From Glandiceps talaboti (taxonomy: Eukaryota; Hemichordata; Enteropneusta; Spengelidae): a stretch of 64,000 nt of DNA. Where the stretch lies: the NCBI RefSeq assembly GCF_964340395.1, contig NC_135567.1, positions 1,724,109-1,788,108 of the forward strand, given 5' to 3'. The notes under the pieces are model-generated. The model searched no databases, was not told the origin of the DNA, and saw only the letters and a program-made list of their open reading frames with translations. Position 1 is the first letter of the stretch. Every line of letters starts with the position of its first letter. Positions 56,403-64,000 of this stretch are shown in pieces. A program made the translations under genes and the position numbers.

Positions 56403-59400
56403 AGAGTGTCGGTATGTGACTTACTTGTGAACAGATTTATGCTAGTCAGTAGTGCTGGTATGTGTGACTTACTTGTGAACAGATTTATGCTAGTCAGTAG
56501 TGCTGGTATATGTGACTTACTTGTGAACAGATTTATGCTAGTCAGTAGTGCTGGTATATGTGGCTTACTTGTGAACAGATTTATGCTAGTCAGTAGTACT
56601 GGTATATGTGACTTACTTGTGAACAGATTTATGCTAGTCAGTAGTACTGGTATGTGTGACTTACTTGTGAACAGATTTATGCTAGTCAGTAGTGTCGGTA
56701 TGTGACTTACTTGTGAACAGATTTATGCTAGTCAGTAGTACTGGTATGTGTGACTTACTTGTGAACAGATTTATGCTAGTCAGTAGTGCTGGTATGTGAC
56801 TTACTTGTGAACAGATTTATGCTAGTCAGTAGTACTGGTATGTGTGACTTACTTGTGAACAGATTTATGCTAGTCAGTAGTGCCGGTATGTGTGGCTTAC
56901 TTGTGAACAGATTTATGCTAGTCAGTAGTGCTGGTATATGTGGCTTACTTGTGAACAGATTTATGCTAGTCAGTAGTGCCGGTATGTGTGACTTACTTGT
57001 GAACAGATTTATGCTAGTCAGTAGTGCCGGTATATGTGACTTACTTGTGAACAGATTTATGCTAGTCAGTAGTACTGGTATATGTGGCTTACTTGTGAAC
57101 AGATTTATGCTAGTCAGTAGTACTGGTATATGTGGCTTACTTGTGAACAGATTTATGCTAGTCAGTAGTGCTGGTATATGTGACTTACTTGTGAACAGAT
57201 TTATGCTAGTCAGTAGTGCTGGTATATGGCTTACTTGTGAACAGATTTATGCTAGTCAGTAGTACTGGTATGTGTGACTTACTTGTGAACAGATTTATGC
57301 TAGTCAGTAGTACTGGTATGTGTGGCTTACTTGTGAACAGATTTATGCTAGTCAGTAGTGCTGGTATATGGCTTACTTGTGAACAGATTTATGCTAGTCA
57401 GTAGTGCTGGTATATGGCTTACTTGTGAACAGATTTATGCTAGTCAGTAGTGCTGGTATATGGCTTACTTGTGAACAGATTTATGCTAGTCAGTAGTACT
57501 GGTATGTGTGACTTACTTGTGAACAGATTTATGCTAGTCAGTAGTACTGGTATATGTGGCTTACTTGTGAACAGATTTATGCTAGTCAGTAGTGCTGGTA
57601 TATGTGACTTACTTGTGAACAGATTTATGCTAGTCAGTAGTGCTGGTATGTGACTTACTTGTGAACAGATTTATGCTAGTCAGTAGTACTGGTATGTGTG
57701 ACTTACTTGTGAACAGATTTATGCTAGTCAGTAGTGCCGGTATGTGTGGCTTACTTGTGAACAGATTTATGCTAGTCAGTAGTGCTGGTATATGTGGCTT
57801 ACTTGTGAACAGATTTATGCTAGTCAGTAGTGCCGGTATGTGGCTTACTTGTGAACAGATTTATGCTAGTCAGTAGTGCTGGTATGTGACTTACTTGTGA
57901 ACAGATTTATGCTAGTCAGTAGTGCTGGTATATGTGGCTTACTTGTGAACAGATTTATGCTAGTCAGTAGTGCTGGTATATGTGGCTTACTTGTGAACAG
58001 ATTTATGCTAGTCAGTAGTACTGGTATATGTGGCTTACTTGTGAACAGATTTATGCTAGTCAGTAGTACTGGTATATGTGGCTTACTTGTGAACAGATTT
58101 ATGCTAGTCAGTAGTACTGGTATATGTGGCTTACTTGTGAACAGATTTATGCTAGTCAGTAGTACTGGTATATGTGACTTACTTGTGAACAGATTTATGC
58201 TAGTCAGTAGTACTGGTATATGTGGCTTACTTGTGAACAGATTTATGCTAGTCAGTAGTACTGGTATGTGGCTTACTTGTGAACAGATTTATGGTAGTCA
58301 GTAGTACTGGTATGTGGCTTACTTGTGAACAGATTTATGGTAGTCAGTAGTACTGGTATGTGGCTTACTTGTGAACAGATTTATGCTAGTCAGTAGTGTC
58401 GGTATGTGTGACTTACTTGTGAACAGATTTATGCTAGTCAGTAGTACTGGTATGTGGCTTACTTGTGAACAGATTTATGGTAGTCAGTAGTACTGGTATG
58501 TGGCTTACTTGTGAACAGATTTATGGTAGTCAGTAGTACTGGTATGTGGCTTACTTGTGAACAGATTTATGCTAGTCAGTAGTGTCGGTATGTGTGACTT
58601 ACTTGTGAACAGATTTATGCTAGTCAGTAGTACTGGTATATGGCTTACTTGTGAACAGATTTATGCTAGTCAGTAGTGCTGGTATATGTGACTTACTTGT
58701 GAACAGATTTATGCTAGTCAGTAGTGCTGGTATGTGTGACTTACTTGTGAACAGATTTATGCTAGTCAGTAGTGCTGGTATGTGTGACTTACTTGTGAAC
58801 AGATTTATGCTAGTCAGTAGTACTGGTATGTGACTTACTTGTGAACAGATTTATGCTAGTCAGTAGTGCTGGTATGTGTGACTTACTTGTGAACAGATTT
58901 ATGCTAGTCAGTAGTGCTGGTATGTGTGACTTACTTGTGAACAGATTTATGCTAGTCAGTAGTACTGGTATATGGCTTACTTGTGAACAGATTTATGCTA
59001 GTCAGTAGTGCTGGTATGTGTGGCTTACTTGTGAACAGATTTATGCTAGTCAGTAGTGCTGGTATATGTGGCTTACTTGTGAACAGATTTATGCTAGTCA
59101 GTAGTACTGGTATATGGCTTACTTGTGAACAAATTTATGCTAGTCAGTAGTGCTGGTATATGTGACTTACTTGTGAACAGATTTATGCTAGTCAGTAGTA
59201 CTGGTATATGGCTTACTTGTGAACAGATTTATGCTAGTCAGTAGTGCTGGTATGTGTGACTTACTTGTGAACAGATTTATGCTAGTCAGTAGTACTGGTA
59301 TATGGCTTACTTGTGAACAGATTTATGCTAGTCAGTAGTGCTGGTATGTGTGGCTTACTTGTGAACAGATTTATGCTAGTCAGTAGTGCTGGTATATGTG

Positions 59401-62400
59401 GCTTACTTGTGAACAGATTTATGCTAGTCAGTAGTACTGGTATATGGCTTACTTGTGAACAAATTTATGCTAGTCAGTAGTGCTGGTATATGTGACTTAC
59501 TTGTGAACAGATTTATGCTAGTCAGTAGTACTGGTATATGTGGCTTACTTGTGAACAGATTTATGCTAGTCAGTAGTACTGGTATATGTGGCTTACTTGT
59601 GAACAGATTTATGCTAGTCAGTAGTACTGGTATATGTGGCTTACTTGTGAACAGATTTATGCTAGTCAGTAGTGCCGGTATATGTGGCTTACTTGTGAAC
59701 AGATTTATGCTAGTCAGTAGTGTCGGTATATGTGGCTTACTTGTGAACAGATTTATGCTAGTCAGTAGTACTGATATGTGGCTTACTTGTGAACAGATTT
59801 ATGCTAGTCAGTAGTACTGGTATATGTGGCTTACTTGTGAACAGATTTATGCTAGTCAGTAGTGCCGGTATGTGTGACTTACTTGTGAACAGATTTATGC
59901 TAGTCAGTAGTACTGGTATGTGTGGCTTACTTGTGAACAGATTTATGCTAGTCAGTAGTGCCGGTATGTGTGACTTACTTGTGAACAGATTTATGCTAGT
60001 CAGTAGTGCTGGTATATGTGGCTTACTTGTGAACAGATTTATGCTAGTCAGTAGTGCCGGTATGTGTGACTTACTTGTGAACAGATTTATGCTAGTCAGT
60101 AGTACTGGTATGTGTGGCTTACTTGTGAACAGATTTATGCTAGTCAGTAGTGCTGGTATATGTGGCTTACTTGTGAACAGATTTATGCTAGTCAGTAGTA
60201 CTGGTATGTGTGGCTTACTTGTGAACAGATTTATGCTAGTCAGTAGTGCTGGTATGTGTGGCTTACTTGTGAACAGATTTATGCTAGTCAGTAGTGCTGG
60301 TATATGTGGCTTACTTGTGAACAGATTTATGCTAGTCAGTAGTACTGGTATATGTGGCTTACTTGTGAACAGATTTATGCTAGTCAGTAGTGCTGGTATA
60401 TGTGGCTTACTTGTGAACAGATTTATGCTAGTCAGTAGTGTCGGTATGTGGCTTACTTGTGAACAGATTTATGCTAGTCAGTAGTGCTGGTATGTGGCTT
60501 ACTTGTGAACAGATTTATGCTAGTCAGTAGTACTGGTATGTGGCTTACTTGTGAACAGATTTATGCTAGTCAGTAGTACTGGTATATGGCTTACTTGTGA
60601 ACAGTTTTATGCTAGTCAGTAGTGTCGGCATGTGACTTACTTGTGAACAGATTTATGCTAGTCAGTAGTACTGGTATGTGGCTTACTTGTGAACAGATTT
60701 ATGCTAGTCAGTAGTACTGGTATATGTGACTTACTTGTGAACAGATTTATGCTAGTCAGTAGTACTGGTATATGTGGCTTACTTGTGAACAGATTTATGG
60801 TAGTCAGTAGTACTGGTATGTGGCTTACTTGTGAACAGATTTATGGTAGTCAGTAGTACTGGTATGTGGCTTACTTGTGAACAGATTTATGCTAGTCAGT
60901 AGTACTGGTATGTGGCTTACTTGTGAACAGATTTATGCTAGTCAGTAGTACTGGTATATGTGGCTTACTTGTGAACAGATTTATGCTAGTCAGTAGTGTC
61001 GGCATGTGACTTACTTGTGAACAGATTTATGCTAGTCAGTAGTACTGGTATATGTGGCTTACTTGTGAACAGATTTATGCTAGTCAGGAGTACTGGTATA
61101 TGTGGCTTACTTGTGAACAGATTTATGCTAGTCAGTAGTGCTGGTATATGTGGCTTACTTGTGAACAGATTTATGCTAGTCAGTAGTGCTGGTATATGTG
61201 GCTTACTTGTGAACAGATTTATGCTAGTCAGTAGTGCTGGTATATGTGGCTTACTTGTGAACAGATTTATGCTAGTCAGTAGTGCCGGTATGTGTGGCTT
61301 ACTTGTGAACAGATTTATGCTAGTCAGTAGTACTGGTATATGTGGCTTACTTGTGAACAGATTTATGCTAGTCAGTAGTGCCGGTATGTGTGGCTTACTT
61401 GTGAACAGATTTATGCTAGTCAGTAGTGCTGGTATGTGTGGCTTACTTGTGAACAGATTTATGCTAGTCAGTAGTGCCGGTATGTGTGACTTACTTGTGA
61501 ACAGATTTATGCTAGTCAGTAGTGCCGGTATATGGCTTACTTGTGAACAGATTTATGCTAGTCAGTAGTGCTGGTATATGTGACTTACTTGTGAACAGAT
61601 TTATGCTAGTCAGTAGTGCTGGTATGTGTGGCTTACTTGTGAACAGATTTATGCTAGTCAGTAGTGCCGGTATGTGTGACTTACTTGTGAACAGATTTAT
61701 GCTAGTCAGTAGTGCCGGTATATGGCTTACTTGTGAACAGATTTATGCTAGTCAGTAGTGCCGGTATGTGTGACTTACTTGTGAACAGATTTATGCTAGT
61801 CAGTAGTGCCGGTATATGGCTTACTTGTGAACAGATTTATGCTAGTCAGTAGTGCCGGTATATGGCTTACTTGTGAACAGATTTATGCTAGTCAGTAGTG
61901 CCGGTATGTGTGACTTACTTGTGAACAGATTTATGCTAGTCAGTAGTGCTGGTATATGTGACTTACTTGTGAACAGATTTATGCTAGTCAGTAGTACTGG
62001 TATATGTGGCTTACTTGTGAACAGATTTATGCTAGTCAGTAGTGCCGGTATGTGTGACTTACTTGTGAACAGATTTATGCTAGTCAGTAGTGCTGGTATA
62101 TGTGGCTTACTTGTGAACAGATTTATGCTAGTCAGTAGTGCTGGTATATGTGACTTACTTGTGAACAGATTTATGCTAGTCAGTAGTGCTGGTATATGTG
62201 ACTTACTTGTGAACAGATTTATGCTAGTCAGTAGTGCTGGTATATGTGGCTTACTTGTGAACAGATTTATGCTAGTCAGTAGTGCTGGTATATGTGGCTT
62301 ACTTGTGAACAGATTTATGCTAGTCAGTAGTGCTGGTATATGTGACTTACTTGTGAACAGATTTATGCTAGTCAGTAGTGCTGGTATATGTGGCTTACTT

Positions 62401-64000
62401 GTGAACAGATTTATGCTAGTCAGTAGTGCTGGTATATGTGACTTACTTGTGAACAGATTTATGCTAGTCAGTAGTGCTGGTATATGTGGCTTACTTGTGA
62501 ACAGATTTATGCTAGTCAGTAGTGCTGGTATATGTGGCTTACTTGTGAACAGATTTATGCTAGTCAGTAGTGCCGGTATATGGCTTACTTGTGAACAGAT
62601 TTATGCTAGTCAGTAGTGCTGGTATATGTGACTTACTTGTGAACAGATTTATGCTAGTCAGTAGTGCTGGTATATGTGACTTACTTGTGAACAGATTTAT
62701 GCTAGTCAGTAGTGCCGGTATGTGTGACTTACTTGTGAACAGATTTATGCTAGTCAGTAGTGCCGGTATATGGCTTACTTGTGAACAGATTTATGCTAGT
62801 CAGTAGTGCTGGTATATGTGACTTACTTGTGAACAGATTTATGCTAGTCAGTAGTGCTGGTATGTGTGGCTTACTTGTGAACAGATTTATGCTAGTCAGT
62901 AGTGCCGGTATGTGTGACTTACTTGTGAACAGATTTATGCTAGTCAGTAGTGCCGGTATATGGCTTACTTGTGAACAGATTTATGCTAGTCAGTAGTGCC
63001 GGTATGTGTGACTTACTTGTGAACAGATTTATGCTAGTCAGTAGTGCCGGTATATGGCTTACTTGTGAACAGATTTATGCTAGTCAGTAGTGCCGGTATA
63101 TGGCTTACTTGTGAACAGATTTATGCTAGTCAGTAGTGCCGGTATGTGTGACTTACTTGTGAACAGATTTATGCTAGTCAGTAGTGCTGGTATATGTGAC
63201 TTACTTGTGAACAGATTTATGCTAGTCAGTAGTACTGGTATATGTGGCTTACTTGTGAACAGATTTATGCTAGTCAGTAGTACTGGTATATGTGGCTTAC
63301 TTGTGAACAGATTTATGCTAGTCAGTAGTACTGGTATATGTGGCTTACTTGTGAACAGATTTATGCTAGTCAGTAGTACTGGTATATGTGGCTTACTTGT
63401 GAACAGATTTATGCTAGTCAGTAGTGCTGGTATATGTGACTTACTTGTGAACAGATTTATGCTAGTCAGTAGTGCTGGTATATGTGGCTTACTTGTGAAC
63501 AGATTTATGCTAGTCAGTAGTGCTGGTATATGTGGCTTACTTGTGAACAGATTTATGCTAGTCAGTAGTGCTGGTATATGTGACTTACTTGTGAACAGAT
63601 TTATGCTAGTCAGTAGTACTGGTATATGTGGCTTACTTGTGAACAGATTTATGCTAGTCAGTAGTGCTGGTATATGTGACTTACTTGTGAACAGATTTAT
63701 GCTAGTCAGTAGTGCTGGTATATGTGACTTACTTGTGAACAGATTTATGCTAGTCAGTAGTACTGGTATATGTGACTTACTTGTGAACAGATTTATGCTA
63801 GTCAGTAGTGCTGGTATATGTGGCTTACTTGTGAACAGATTTATGCTAGTCAGTAGTGCTGGTATATGTGGCTTACTTGTGAACAGATTTATGCTAGTCA
63901 GTAGTGCTGGTATATGTGACTTACTTGTGAACAGATTTATGCTAGTCAGTAGTGCTGGTATATGTGACTTACTTGTGAACAGATTTATGCTAGTCAGTAG
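56403..64000. repeat. 48/46-bp minisatellite, cut by right edge
   Basis: About 160 units of 48 bp (TTACTTGTGAACAGATTTAT, then GCTAGTCAGTAGTGCTGGTA, then TATGTGAC), with an abundant 46-bp form lacking one TG in the TATGTG part. Other alternating sites are GTGCT/GTACT/GTGCC and GTGAC/GTGGC. Blocks of several units repeat, for example the pattern around 61500-61860 recurs at about 62570-63100. Where 48-bp units adjoin, a 16-residue frame stays open; each 46-bp unit shifts it to a stop, so it is not coding. The array continues past the window. Confidence 0.97.

Noticed and set aside
56397-62996. Series of plus-strand frames with 16-residue repeats ending in ASQ stops
   Set aside because: Broken regularly by 46-bp units and explained by the tandem repeat.

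Overview
This is metazoan genomic DNA: genes are split by GT-AG introns, and there is a tRNA-derived SINE, foldback elements, long microsatellites and no bacterial-style operons. The gene families (a TMUB-type membrane ubiquitin-like protein, a G2E3-like HECT ligase, and an integrase-core gene family common in marine invertebrates and fish) and the AT-rich, repeat-laden background suggest a marine invertebrate. The sequence alone does not fix the phylum. About 38 kb of the 64 kb (roughly 59 percent) is simple tandem minisatellite.

Layout. 1-860: a 25-bp array whose unit carries a kappaB-like site. 914-1382: an inverted, microsatellite-filled copy of a small element that recurs at 27163-27803. 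4303-11083: a plus-strand gene. A 21-bp repeat module and CRE-like sites precede it; then come an N-terminal exon (4855-5208), a C2HC zinc-finger-like exon (5866-6041), a long intron with a foldback element and a 3.1-kb array of 35-bp units, and a last exon (10857-11083) that looks like the end of a HECT domain. Middle exons were not found. 12983-17715, minus strand: a decayed integrase-core gene with three recognisable exons, one intron with intact splice sites, a 60-bp array and a second copy of the foldback element.

17982-25801: the clearest gene, a TMUB1/TMUB2 orthologue on the plus strand, 497 residues from two coding exons. Five different tandem arrays sit inside it: the presumed 5'UTR intron (25-bp units, 3.6 kb), two in the coding linker (36 and 30 bp), the coding intron (39 bp, starting at the splice donor) and the 3'UTR (32 bp, starting at the stop codon). 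26259-27803: a foldback element and a TIR element with a nested SINE.

28176-47546: a 19.4-kb array of about 570 34-bp units. Most units contain the 5' splice-site consensus AG|GTGAGT, and there are nested higher-order duplications. The array ends at a candidate splice acceptor. The flanking DNA, with two candidate terminal exons, is then triplicated (47541, 49304, 51061). 53566-56367 is AT-rich intergenic DNA with several hairpins, the last of which abuts a 48-bp array running off the right edge.

The protein-coding content is therefore small: one confident complete gene (TMUB), one partly visible HECT-type ligase, one integrase pseudogene and one unidentified 3' gene end. Long open frames inside the arrays are by-products of periodicity and are not called as genes.
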